Source of the DNA: Sialis fuliginosa
Lineage: Eukaryota; Arthropoda; Insecta; Megaloptera; Sialidae
Direction: 5' to 3'
Assembly (NCBI GenBank): GCA_961205875.1
Contig: OY540818.1
Coordinates: 14,792,761-14,856,760 of the forward strand
DNA length: 64,000 bases
Shown: positions 11,674 to 24,100 of the stretch, piece after piece
Numbering within the stretch: position 1 is the stretch's first letter
Layout: every line of letters starts with the position of its first letter
Program-made: the position numbers and the translations under genes
The notes under the pieces: generated by a model
The model's input: only the letters and a program-made list of their open reading frames with translations
What the model was told of the DNA's origin: nothing
The model's database searches: none

Positions 11674-14600
11674 TTAGCTGTTCTTACCTAGAACTGGAAT
11701 CATTTCTTCATAAATATGCACTGATGAGTTCTCACTTTGACTTCTATGATTATATGTAACTGGTAAACTAGATTCAGACAAACTCTGCGATCTAACTAAA
11801 ATATTTAATTTAGTTTAAGGGACCCTCTTATAATTACGAAATGCTTTTTTCGGAATGGGGGATTCAAATTATGGAATAGTTTGGAAATGAGAATCTCTAC
11901 TCTACATATGAATCCTTAAAATCATTCTTACGTTATATGGATGCTCCTTTAAATTTTTCTTAAAGCAATAGATAAAAAGGGTCTCTATGTGACAGTTGAA
12001 ATAAACGAACGTATTTTTTTGTATCTTGTATATTATGATATATTATTCAAAAGTAAGGTACTGGCACCAGTCTTGGATATGAACCCAGTAATAAATTATT
12101 TAATATGTATGAATTTTTTAAAAACAAAGTGATTTCTTTACCTGATTTACTTTTTATTAGTTTACAGCAAACTTCATATGAATACAACATTACTACTATT
12201 GCAAACAAAAATATGAATAAATATAGCAAAATTGTTAATTCTGTTGTCCCATTATTACGAGCAGGAATATTATTTGTTGTTATTTCTGAAATTGAAATTA
12301 TTTTTAAATGAAATAATCGTGAACGTGCAATTTATATACAGGCTTTCTATAAAGTTTTGATACATTTTCGTGAAAACATAATTAATCCTCACTTTTGTTC
12401 TAGGGGTCAATAACTATCATAGTATGAGTGTTATGTCCGATATTATAAAGAAGCTAGCAAATTTGCTAGTTAGCAAGCACTTTCAAATGGGGTATTAATT
12501 CTGTGATAGTATCTATGGATTATTTATGAAATTTAGAGCAGTGATTCTTTAACGTATTGTAACACAGTTGGCGACTCTGACCGTACAAATTAATTTTCAT
12601 AATATCGCCACTGTTTTAATACAGTTGGTGTTTACATACCACTCATGCGAGAAACTTGTTAAACATTTGATAAAACTAAAGGAGAACTGTCAGATAGGTT
12701 AAAACCTCATTTGAAAGTGCTTGTTAGCTCCTTTATAATACCGGACATTAACGTATCTTATGTCTTCGTTAGAACTGAGTTTATACGTAAATGGAAACCT
12801 AGTCAAATTTCAGATAACAAATATGGACAGATATGGAGCCATTTGCCCATATTCGACAATTATGTCTGTTAACTTGGCCACGCATATGAAATGTAGCCTC
12901 ATCGCCAAATAAAATGGTATTCATTAAATTGTCGTCAAAGTAAAATTTAACACTTTTCACACGCTGCTACGAGGTATACCAAGTTCCCTACTGAATTTCT
13001 TACTGAACATGTTATGTTATCTAAAAATTGTTCATAAGAAGCTGAAAATTCGCCCTTGTTGAGTCAAGTTTCCCTTTATGTATACTCGACCCTAACTATT
13101 TTATAGGAGAATCCTGTTAAACGTGTCCAAAAAAAAATACTAATATATACTTACTAGTTGTAATTAATTACATTATCACCAAAATGGATCGAAACTTTGT
13201 AGACACCTGTACGCATCTTGCAATATATATAAAATTTTAAAAAAAGTATATATTAAACAACAGTACCTGGTTGAAAATTAATACTTATAGTAGAGTTTAC
13301 ATTTATAGAATTAAAAAATAATTCTGTATTAGTACTATTAAAAGTATTATCTGGTAATGTTGTTAGTTCTGAAAATGAATATATTTTTATGTAAAATAAT
13401 CGTAAATATATAATTTACATATACAGGATGATTTACAACTAGTGTAAAAAAAATTTTTACAGTACATCCAGGATATCATTTTAAGCAAAAAATCTTATGT
13501 GAACCTATGTCCGGAAATTCTTCATAAGGGAGCTACAGTCTCTTGCCCAAAATTATTATTTAATATCTAGAGAACCCATTGTGGTACATATATGAAATTT
13601 GATACAAGGATTAGTATTTATAAGTGTTATCAATTTCCATTATCAAATAATAATAATTTGGACCAGGTGTGTATGGGGCCAGTGTGCCCGCCGATTTTTA
13701 TCAAGTATTTTTTTGTTCTTGAATTTTTTCCTGAATTGGATTCTTGTAGAAGATTATATGATACAAAATAGACAAAAATATACATTGTTCGTTTGTCATA
13801 AGATTAACCATTTTCGAAAAATATTGAAAAAAGCAAGTACTGCAGAATTTTACTTAATACGGATGCTCAAATTACACAAAATAAGTTTATATTCTTGTTC
13901 AATGATTAAAAATAAGATGAAAAGTTATAAATGTAGCTCCAAAACTGCATTTTTAACAACAAACAACCATTTATAGATTTGTTTATTAATCATGTTAGTA
14001 AAATATGTATAACAGTAATAGAACTAGCTATAACTCTATGATGATAAGTATTAGGAGGTATATTTATATTAACTTTAATTTTTTTACTCTAGTTGTAAAA
14101 TCATCTTGAATGAAAGCTTTTTTAAAGTTTATAAAATAATAGTACCTGGTCTGGAATTAATATTTATAATAGATTTTACTTTTAAAGCACTGAGGAATGA
14201 TTCTGTATTATTACTATTAATAGTATCATCTGAAGTTGTTGGTAAAGTTTCAAATTCTGAAATTAATATTTTTTATGTTATTAGGCACTAATTAATTGTT
14301 TATGTACATCTTGCAAAATTATTTAATATTTCTATAAAAGTAAAATTACTACATTCATAAAAAAAATTACCTGTACATTCACGTAAGCCACGAATACCCC
14401 AAAAATTCTCAAAACCTTGACTAACAGTTTTTATCTTTAAAACTGTAAGTTTTTCAGAACATTCAGTAAATGTCATTTTTAATTGTACTGTAATCCATTG
14501 CTAGAAAAAATTATGCATAGTTGATAAAATTAATATTAGCATATGTTTAAATTGAAATAAACTATTCAAAAACCGTTATTTTTTCAGGATTCAGGTTCGG

Positions 14601-17600
14601 GTTCGGGTTGAAGATTGTAATTATTTTGTTAAAAAAAATATAATTAACAAATAGCAAATTTTCTGAAGAAAAAAAAAACATTAATAGCCTTTAAAATATG
14701 GATAGGAAAGGGCAAAAAATAAAATAACATTTAAAAAATTTAAATCTCTACTTTTCAGATTTTTTCTGCAAATTGAAATGTAATTTGATTAATTATTATT
14801 TATCTAAAATTGATAACTCATATCATTCAAACAAACTAGTTAGTATATTTTTTTGACACACCCTTGAATCCTGAAATTATACTTACTTATTTATATTATA
14901 TTATGAGTTATCATACATATACAATATACAATACACATACCTCATGTGCAAGACTTTCAGTTCTCATCAACTTTGTTTGTGTAATGTTATTTTTTTCAAT
15001 TGATACTTCTAGTTCACAAGTTGGGCACATATACATATCAAGTGACAAGCAAATCCTATTTGAAGTTACATTAAAACTACTTATTAAATATTCTTCAGCA
15101 AAAGCGGTTCGCAGATAATTACCTGCAACATTAATAACTCTTTAAAATTATCATCTTATAACCACATCTTAAATCTTACGTTTATGAATTTTCCATAACG
15201 CATTATGAAAAGAACTGATAAACACGAAACTTGGTATGAACGTTGATTTCCAAGACATTATCGAAATACCTTCTCTATTTTCTAAGTTCATATAACCATT
15301 TTTGTAACTTAATGTAAATGTATTCCATTCTAACTCTTTAATAGTTAATAATTCCTAGAACCACAATAAATCATTAAACTCTTCCTGCACGGTATTCGCT
15401 TGCTTACAAATCCATTCAAACTAACGCGATTTCTCACACGTTATTAGCTCCGTTTTTTGTATTAATAATTCAATATTAATTGTTATTTTGAGTTTTCTTT
15501 GATGAATAACATCGTCTCGCTTAAAATACGTGAAAATCAGGCGACTATTTACCACATATAAGTTAGTTGTTAGAGTAGAAACGAGCGTATCGGGCCGCGC
15601 ATTCCGCGCAAGATTTGCGCCAGTTTGAGATGAGCATTAATTTAGGGCGAGAAAATAGTATTTATCAAATAAAACTCAAAATGGCAATTGATACTCGTAT
15701 GTCAATATTGACATGTTAAATTGAAATACAAGCCTACGAATTCGTGGGATTCGCGCCAGTTTTAGAGAAGCTTTAAAACAATAAAATAATGTTGATTTAA
15801 TATTTTTTTAAACTCACGTTTTTAGTAGATCTTACATCACAACTGTCAAAATGATCCATTTCTACGTATGGTGATAATATTCTGCATTCTGAAACTACAG
15901 AACCTTTATTTTTCTCATTACTGAGGTTTAACCAAAGGCATTTATTTCCAATTGTTAAATTGCAGTTTTCACAAAATGCTATAGATCCTTGATTATCGAT
16001 AGAAAAAGAAAAATTTCTATCAAAAAAATTGAAATCAGAGAGCAAAGTAAGATTGGATGAAGAATGCGTAACATCTAAATCTAGAATTAAAAATATAAAA
16101 ATATTAATAAATCTAATTTTAACTAGTACATTACATTTGATTACCTTCTAAATTTGGTAAACTTGAACGACCATAAGATGTTAATGGATGCCATTTATTT
16201 GAATAAGATAAGCAATCTAACACATTATTACAATCCAAATCAGTCTTTCGATTTGGCAGATCTTAAAAAAATCAAAACAATATTCATAACTTAATTTAAT
16301 AAAGAACAGATTCAGAAATTATATAGCCTGCTAGATATTTATATTATATATTTATTGAGCGAACCTGAGCTACTTTCTATGCCAAACTTTGATATTTTTA
16401 TATAAGAGAAACTTACTTAATACTTTATGTAATGAAATAAACAATAAAAAAAACTCAGTAAGGTCGATCTAGACAATCGAGCTAGTCTCGGCCCGGTCTC
16501 GCTCCAATCAAATCTTGTGATCCCTACTATAACTATTTTTTTTTTAAATTCTTGGATTAAAGTATCTTATATATAGATTATACCTACATTTCATTATAAT
16601 TAATCGACGGGTATATTTACTAAAAATAAACGAAAACTAATACATATAAGTAGGTGTAAAATTAATATTATATTATTAATGTGAAGTAAATAAAAATAAC
16701 TTATTACCATATTCTTCTTCACAATTATTTTGCTCGATTTTATGATCATATATGTCTCTATAAACTTTATTTAACATCCTTCCTGAATGTTCAATATTTT
16801 TTTCTAAGGCTGTATAAATCTTCTGTTTGTGTATGTCATTTATTTTAGTTGTTATTTTGATCTCCATTTCAATAAATTGAATTAAATGTATCAATAAATA
16901 GCATCTGTTATTGGTATTTAAAAAAAAATTAAAATTAAATTATTATTTAGTTTCAGAGACGTAGCTAAAGGTAGCTCTACCCCGGCGAAAACTAAAATAA
17001 TCGCCTCTAATAATTATTTTTCATTGCCATGTAATTTCTGACGCCTCCTTCAAAATTTCTCATCAATCCGCTATCTTTTCTGTCACATTCACCCTTTTGA
17101 CTCAATTTGGTCCCCTAGACTTTATTCGCCAGCCCCTAGCTACACCACTGTTTAGTATTTTGTACATCAGACGTTATCAGGGTGTTAAATTAATATTATA
17201 TTTATAATATTTGATAATTATCAAGCATGGGTCTGTTCTTAGTTACTGTTTCGTTCAATGCATTTTTCTAGAATTTATAGTTATCTAAAATAACATTATT
17301 TCTCTAAATCACGCTTCATTAAGAAGAATTTAAAAATATAAAACTATATTTTTCATTTACATAAATTCAATTTAATTTTTATAACAATTTTGTATCTACA
17401 TAAATATAATGATATTTATGTACCTACCTGGCTATAATAATTTAAAATCTAATCGGTGAATGTAATGGCTTTATTTATTTTTTATTTCATATCTGTATTT
17501 TTATCAATAATTCAATAAATCAAAAAAATGAATAATATTATACATACAGAATAAGTAGCTACATACATATATCAATAGCAAATAAATGAAAGTGTTTATT

Positions 17601-18029
17601 AAGTACCTATATAGGAATATTTTTTTGTTTTATACTAACTTAATTAAATAATTATCTAAGTACTTAGGTTTTTATTATTTTATTGAATAAGCTGTTTCGA
17701 TTTTTAACCATCCACCTAGTTAGTGATGAACTACTACTTTTAATTCAATTTAAAAAATCGTACCTACATAAACAGTATATTGTTAGATGAACAGTTCAAA
17801 AACTAAAGCGAATATTATTGATGGTTTTAAAAAAATTTTTAGCAACGATGGTAAAACTTAATAACATAGTGACTTATCTAACAATAAGTTTGAATATAAA
17901 CAAAATCTGGACAGAATGTTTTGAATAGTTGGTTGCTTTTACTTTAATTTAATCTTTATATGTTATACTTTCATTTTTATATTTAAAATATGACTTTTAG
18001 TTAACTTACCTTAACATTAAAATGTGCAT
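11674..18029 (-). CDS. Gene B: diverged paralogue of A and C with extra stalk exons
   Basis: Eleven exons, minus strand: 18029-18010, 16904-16708, 16261-16145, 16080-15818, 15354-15180, 15122-14941, 14500-14371, 14256-14146, 13368-13267, 12285-12142, 11795-11674. Phases agree; 520 residues. Start MHILMLRCYLLIHLIQF is a signal peptide. It keeps the core Cys pattern (AFCE, NKCLW, SECR, DSCD; CPTC; LREC), W..FTLSY and NALWKIH. It differs from A and C in its N-terminal mature part (Lys/Glu-rich, lacking the SEVEMMSVKIND-like block), in two extra Asn/Thr/Ser-rich exons between ectodomain and membrane that look like duplicates of each other, and in the tail, IYEEMIPVL (Tyr509), which stops soon after and lacks the second Tyr-Leu-Lys-Val site. 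CTAG before GTAAGA near the stop could be a donor to an unseen exon. Most diverged member, apparently intact. Confidence 0.72.
12434..12746. mobile_element. MITE, family 1 copy 2, in the intron before the membrane-span exon of gene B
   Basis: Ends GTCCGATATTATAAAG and TTTATAATACCGGAC are inverted. The interior matches the 3005-3275 copy over most of its length (ttctgtgata, tctatggatta, agcagtgatt, cactgttttaatac, gagaactgtcagata). Confidence 0.7.
12825..12981 (-). pseudogene. Transposase fragment (DDE type, insect Tc1/mariner-like)
   Basis: On the minus strand one frame reads ...NTILFGDEATFHMRGQVN... and continues RHNCRIWANGS. The pattern F-x-D-E-A-x-F-x-x-x-G-x-V-N-x-x-N-C-x-x-W is typical of a transposase group common in insects, where the D of DEA is catalytic. 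Only about 50 residues survive, with no start, no ends and no flanking frame. It lies in an intron of gene B, antisense to nothing known. Confidence 0.6.
13420..13930. repeat. Interspersed repeat in an intron of gene B
   Basis: The segment around 13854-13915 (acttaatacggatgctcaaa...) is nearly repeated at 38999-39060. Another part (gtatggggccagtgtgcccg) resembles 18340-18400. This marks a dispersed repeat; the 125-codon frame over it has no protein-like features. Confidence 0.45.
16456..16507. repeat. Short dispersed repeat, copy 1
   Basis: GGTCGATC..GAC followed by CGGTCTCGCTCCAATCAAA also occurs at 52319-52369 with a few changes. It is GC-rich against its surroundings. Class unknown. Confidence 0.5.
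16954..17150. mobile_element. hAT-like MITE in intron 1 of gene B
   Basis: Ends CAGAGACGTAGCTA and TAGCTACACCACTG are inverted. Flanks tttagttt and tttagtat agree at 7 of 8 bases, which fits an 8-bp hAT-type target duplication. Length 197 bp, no coding capacity. Confidence 0.6.
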
Positions 18030-20212
18030 TTTAAAAACACAAATAAAAATATAAGTACAACCACTTTTGCAAATTTGAATTAACTAAAATTAATACTACA
18101 TACTAAAAATGGATTATTTATTTAATTAATAAATATGTAATCTAATCTTAACACCTACAAAAATCTAAAGATATTAAATTCAGGGAGAGAGTACTAAAAA
18201 AATAAATTTAAACCAAAAAATATTTTTTTTTATCATCAAAATGTATAACCAAACCAAATTTGACTCTTTCTTATTTTTTAACAAAAATAGCACCTGCAAG
18301 GGTCTCCAAACAGTAGTATGAAATTCGGAACCCTTATGCCTTATGGCTTACACCCGTGTATGTCTTGGCTGATTTTTATCATTTATTCCCTGAGTAGTTA
18401 TTACACCAATATCAGATAAAATTTAATAACTTAGATTATTGTTAGAACAAGCATGATGTCACTACACTTCACTAGACATTGAGTGAAAATAACAAAAACC
18501 GAAGATATCTGATAATGAGACCTATTTTTTAAATCAATTTATCATTACAATAAAACATTTTTTCAGCCCACCTATTAACTTATAAAATGATTAATTTGTA
18601 AAATATTAACAAATTAAGATTCTTTACAGATAAATACGGAAAGTACAATTTTTTTCATTATAATTACTAGTGATAAAAGTATTTAGATTGGCAAAAATAA
18701 ATAAATATATGATCAATATTTTGCTATATAAATGAAAGATGAAAGTGCAATTTAAATAGTAAGTAAATATGGGGAATAGTATTAGTTAATTTTCATATGA
18801 CCAAGTGTTTTAAATGATATCTCTTTAAACCCACGATCTAGATCATTAGGAAATATACATATGAAATTACCTTAATTATTTGCAATCTACAGTGTAAAAT
18901 AAAACGAATTCTCGAAAAATGAGTAATTATTTATATCTATATATGTCATTGTACACCTACATAAAAATATAATTAAATCAAAATATTTTAACGACTACAT
19001 TGTCAGTTGATTTCTACTTTATTCATTTAAATCGTAAGGAATATATACGTAGGTAGATGTACCTAATAGAAAAATAAAATCAATTAATTAATAAAATATT
19101 TTAAAAATATTATTTTATTAAAAAAATACATATACAAAAATTTTATTCGCTAACAAAAAATTATAAACTCGAAAAAGTAAAAGTTGAATTTTGAATGAGC
19201 TAATGGGTAGTATGAATAAAACGAATTATAAAAAGTTTATACTCTACAGAATAATATGATTAAAAATACCAACAATATGTACATACTAAAAGTTAAGTTA
19301 CAGAGTAAACTCAAGTTGAGAGATTTTACTTAAATATTGTATAAATGAAAAAAGTACATACTCAAAAGAGCGAGTTTATACTTCGATAACTTGAAGTTTG
19401 GCCAGTAGTAAACAGCTTTATCGTATTCATTATGTAATAGCAAAAACTTTAATTAAATAGGCTAGAAATCACTATACAAACTCAACAGAGAATTTTGTTA
19501 ATTGGCTATCTAATAATATCTGATGCAAGTACGATATAATATACTCTAATTTGAGTAAAATTTTATGTCTTTTTATTCATACCAATCTGAGTTTATACTT
19601 GAAATAATCATGCTCAAATTTACCTATATACTCCGTTTTATTCATACCTTCCAACAGGGGTGATTTTAACAAAATTTTAGAGTTACCCTACTGTCACTCA
19701 ATATTTTATTCCTATTTACATTTAAATATCATTCTGCATTATTTTATAACCAATATTACAAGTATTTATACAAAAAAATTCACCGTCATTAAAGAAATGG
19801 TTTATTTCACCCTAAAAATAATTAAATCATTACATTGAACAATAATTCAATAAATAAATTATTAAAATCTAAATTAGCGAAGTCTACTACAGGTTGTACA
19901 ATATAATGTCATGTTTAAACCAGAAAGACAAAACAGCAATATCGCATTTTTTTGACAAAATTGCCACAAACTTTATATATTTTTAAATACGAAGTACGTT
20001 AAAAACACCGTGTTGCTGTTTTTTCTTTTTAGTGTAAACACGGCATACGAGCAGCACACGTTGGACAATTAAAATAGTAGATAATTTATACATGTGCATA
20101 GCCAAGGAAGGGGCACGGGGCGCTCTCTTCTCAAAAACTTTGGAAATCAAATTTAGAAAATCATATTATACTTACTAGCGTGCTATATTAGCAACTAGCG
20201 CCACCAAATCTA
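18030..20212. other. Intergenic DNA upstream of gene B
   Basis: AT-rich with no supported exon. It holds a candidate MITE at 19206-19648 and repeat fragments near 18290-18400. The promoter of gene B should lie just right of 18029, but I see no distinct TATA or initiator motif. Confidence 0.5.
19206..19648. mobile_element. Candidate MITE, about 440 bp
   Basis: The left end has GTATGAATAAAACGAATTAT and the right end is the reverse complement of GGTATGAATAAAACGGAGTA. Repeated short blocks (gagtttatact, actcaagttgaga) occur inside. No target duplication was resolved. Confidence 0.5.
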
Positions 20213-21041
20213 CACAGTAAAAAATATTGTGTATTTGCGTCAAAAACGGTCTGTGTTGAAAAATTGTGTGTTGATTTTTGTGTGTTAATTTGACACTTTT
20301 TTTGTGTTACCTGAATTTTAACATGAAAATAGTGTTGTTTTCACGATATTAACACTTTTTGTGTGTTACTAGATAAAATGACACAAAATTAGTGTCAAGC
20401 GGGAAATATTAACACTAAGTTTGTGTTGTTGGCGCGTCCTTTCTTCAGTTTACGCGCCAAACGCATTGTTTTACCGGACAGCTACTTAACCACTCGGGCG
20501 TATAAATCATAGTGTTCAATTTTATGAAAAAAAGTTTATTTAAATATATTTGATAAAAAAAACCAGATTGTTCTGAATAAAAAAAAGTAAAATTGATATT
20601 AATTAAAGTAAGTAAAAGTTTACTGTATTTACAATCATATAAAATGCTCAACTAACCTCACTTTCTTATAAGAAATTTGCTACATAAATTGTTATTTAAC
20701 GATACAATTTATAATAGTTATTAAAAATTACAGACTTTGAACAATTTAAAGAAATGAAATAAACTAATTTTCTTCATAAGCATGAAAAATTTATTTATTC
20801 TTAATTAATTCCCTAACCTTTATATTCAAACTCAAATAATAAATGAGTTAACACTTATTTTGTGTAAAATCAACACAATTCTAGTGTTAGATACAGTCGA
20901 CACAAAATTAATGTTAATTTTGACACAATATTTGTGTTAAAAATTCAACACTATTTTTTGTGTTGAAAATTAACACTAAAATTGTGTCGACGGATTCTAA
21001 CACTAGGATTGTGTTGATTTTACACAAAATTTTTTACTGTG
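20213..21041. mobile_element. 829-bp mariner-type MITE packed with AACAC/GTGTT hairpins
   Basis: Terminal inverted repeats CACAGTAAAAAAT (20213) and ATTTTTTACTGTG (to 21041) are flanked on both sides by TA, the target of Tc1/mariner elements. About 200 bp inside each end is a string of short repeats and mirror pairs such as GTGTTAA, AACACAAA and TTGTGTTGATTT, so each arm can fold many ways. The middle is unique AT-rich DNA. No transposase. Confidence 0.75.
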
Positions 21042-21154
21042 TATGAATATGTTCACCCACTATTAAATAATATAAATAACGAAAGTCTTTATTATTAAAT
21101 ATATAATTTTCAAATATTCAACAGGCATAAATATGCATCACAAGAAAGTCACCA

Positions 21155-24100
21155 TTAAGATAAGACTTTTAAATACTCTTTACTACCTTTTGACACTATG
21201 ATCGGTTCTTCATAAACGTTATTTAACAGCATAAGTTCAGTTTGATTAGGAAACAATGGAGTCATAGACTGTTGTTGACGATAAATGCCTGAAATGTACA
21301 TATAAAAGTTAAATTTCAAATTAAACAATCTGACAAAAATCTCTTAAAATATCCAAATGGACTAATCAGAACCCAATATTTGGTATTTAACACAAACAGA
21401 CTGTGCATTATCCTAAACCAAGCATTAAATATCAAATTTCATTGAAAAAAATCGAATAAAATTTGAATCCTTCTGAAATTCCAAACAGCCATTTGAAATG
21501 TTTAAATATTATGTAAACAAGTAATTAAAATTATTAAAATGCAATCAATAATAAAAAACAGCTATAACTTGTGCTGTACCAAATTGTGATAGTAATTCAT
21601 TCAATAAAAAATTAATGTTTCATCAAAAAATACAGCTGTCAAAGAAATTACAAAAAATGCAGCTGTTAGAAATATGGGTGAAAAATTTAAACTTCCTCCA
21701 TTAGTGATAAAAATATTTATGTTTGCTGTGCACACTTTACTCCCAATGACGTTTTTAATAATACATTTACATTGAACGGTAAGTAATATTAATAATAAAA
21801 ATATTAATTTAACCGATAAGTGGCAGAATGGTCACTGACCATAGCGAATATAAAAAATCAATTTTACTTTAGCAATATGACCATTTAGAATTGAAAACGC
21901 AATTTTTATTTTCGAACCATATTATTACCCAAACACTTAATAGTAATTATTTTAGTAACTACTTACCCTTGTTTGCCACTGCTTTCGAAGTATTTCGTTT
22001 ACATTTATAGATTACTACGATTATAATAGGCACAATTACTAATAAAATTAAAAAATAATAGTAATTAATACTGCTTGCATTAATACTCTTAGGTGTAGAA
22101 CTATTTATAATTGGTAGCTTCGAATCCGTTCTTAGACATGTAACATTTGTATCCAGTGGAAATATTGTCTGTATTATTCTTGCATCTAAAATTAAAATTA
22201 CGGTTTAAAAAAATTAAATTGAATAAATGGAAATTTTACCAAAAATGTTAAAGTAACGTTATATTTTAATCTTAAACACTTACCATTTTTTTCGACACAT
22301 TCTCGCAAATTACGAATTGCCCAAATTCCAGTACTATTGGTATTACTGACAGTTTTAAGAGTTAAAATGGTTGCTCCGTTAATATTTTCAGGAATATCAA
22401 ATGCTTCTTTAATTTTACCCCAATACTAAAAAATACAAAATTCATCAATAAAATATTTAATTTAAGTTAGATCATAACATGATAACTGACACTTATTCCA
22501 ATTTAGTTTTGCATGTTTTTTCGTTTGAGAAATACGTTTAACAAAATGGCTATTTAATGATTTCTTAACAATACAGATACCTATACACAGTAATGAATTT
22601 TGTCAGAGTTTAAAAAGTAAAAATAAATATTTTAAGAAAAAAGAGCAAATTTTTATACAATAATATTTAGTTTAGTTATAATATAATATTATTTATATTA
22701 TAACTAACATTCCGCTGGGTCCACAAACATCAATTTTTCAAATCGCTCTTCTAAGAAATTATCGATTTATTTATTAATAAATTGTAAAACATTTCTCCTA
22801 CTAAATCATTCGTCGTAAAATAAAGAAAATGTTTTTGATATGGTAAAAATGATTGCAATAAAATTTCTTATTGTTAAATAAAACTAGGCAATAAAAATAA
22901 TTTTGCTCTGTCGTAGATACCTGAATAAGTGATCCCAAAGGTTTTTGGCATACTAAAACCGAATCTATTGCCCAAATTGCTCCTATACGTCAGGTTTCAC
23001 TTTTGGAATCACCTATCCAGATCTCTGTCAAATTATAATTAATATTCTGGAACACTTGCGATTATCTACCCTTTATGTTAAAATTATTTTGTTTTGACGT
23101 ATTTTTCATTAAAATAATTGATTCATACCGGACGTTTATTTGCTATTATTTTAGAACTTGTGAAGTTGTTTGCTTTTAACGACATTTCTAAATTACAAGT
23201 AAGACACAAAGCCAGGTCCATAGAGATGCAGATTCGTGGTGGATGAACATTAATGCTTCGACTGATCAAAACTTTATCTGAATTTTCTGTTTTAAGATAA
23301 TTAGCTGAAAAATAAAAACAATCGGTTAAATTATATGTTTAATATACTTAGATAACGACCATGTAAAGCTATGTAGACAATATCTTTTGACCCCCATCAC
23401 TGGCTAATGTTACATAACACATTACCATAAATATAATATATAGTTTTAGCATTAAGTAAACATTATAATGGGTTAATCACTCAACAGAGAATGTTACGTT
23501 GTATTTTAATAAGGCCCCACATCCCCCATTTAACTCCAATTAACAATATAGTTATACCCCCCCCCCCCTTACGTGATTTATGGATGTTTCCTTAATAAAA
23601 TTGAAAGGTATAAATTACTTATTTTTGTTTTTTAAAGAAAATTAAAACTCCTAAGACTAATATACCTAAATATTTTGTATTTTTGGTTACATACATTTAT
23701 GAATTTTCCAGAATGCGTTACGGGAAGAATTTATAAAGACATATTTTGGTATAGTCGTTGTATTTCTTTCACATGACATTACTGATGTATCGTTATTATC
23801 TTTTATATACCAATAACTACTTGTGTATGCTATTTTAAACTCTCTCCATTCTGAATCCAAGACAACATTAGTTTTCTGAAATTATTAATAAATATTATAA
23901 TTAAATAAATACATCTTAAATACATATAAGATGAATAAAAAAAAACGTATCGGTGAAAAGGAGCTCGCCGAAAATTTTCCGTGAGTCGAGAAAGTTTGAA
24001 TACCACTGGTATAGAACTATAGATGCGTGTTGTTCTTAGATATTTTCAAAATAAAACAGGGCTTCGAACCGGAAAAACCGTTATTTTTTGCCGGAACGAA

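Noticed and set aside
13599-13976. 125-codon plus-strand frame
   Set aside because: Lies in an intron of gene B over an interspersed repeat; composition is that of AT-rich non-coding DNA and there is no splice or promoter support.
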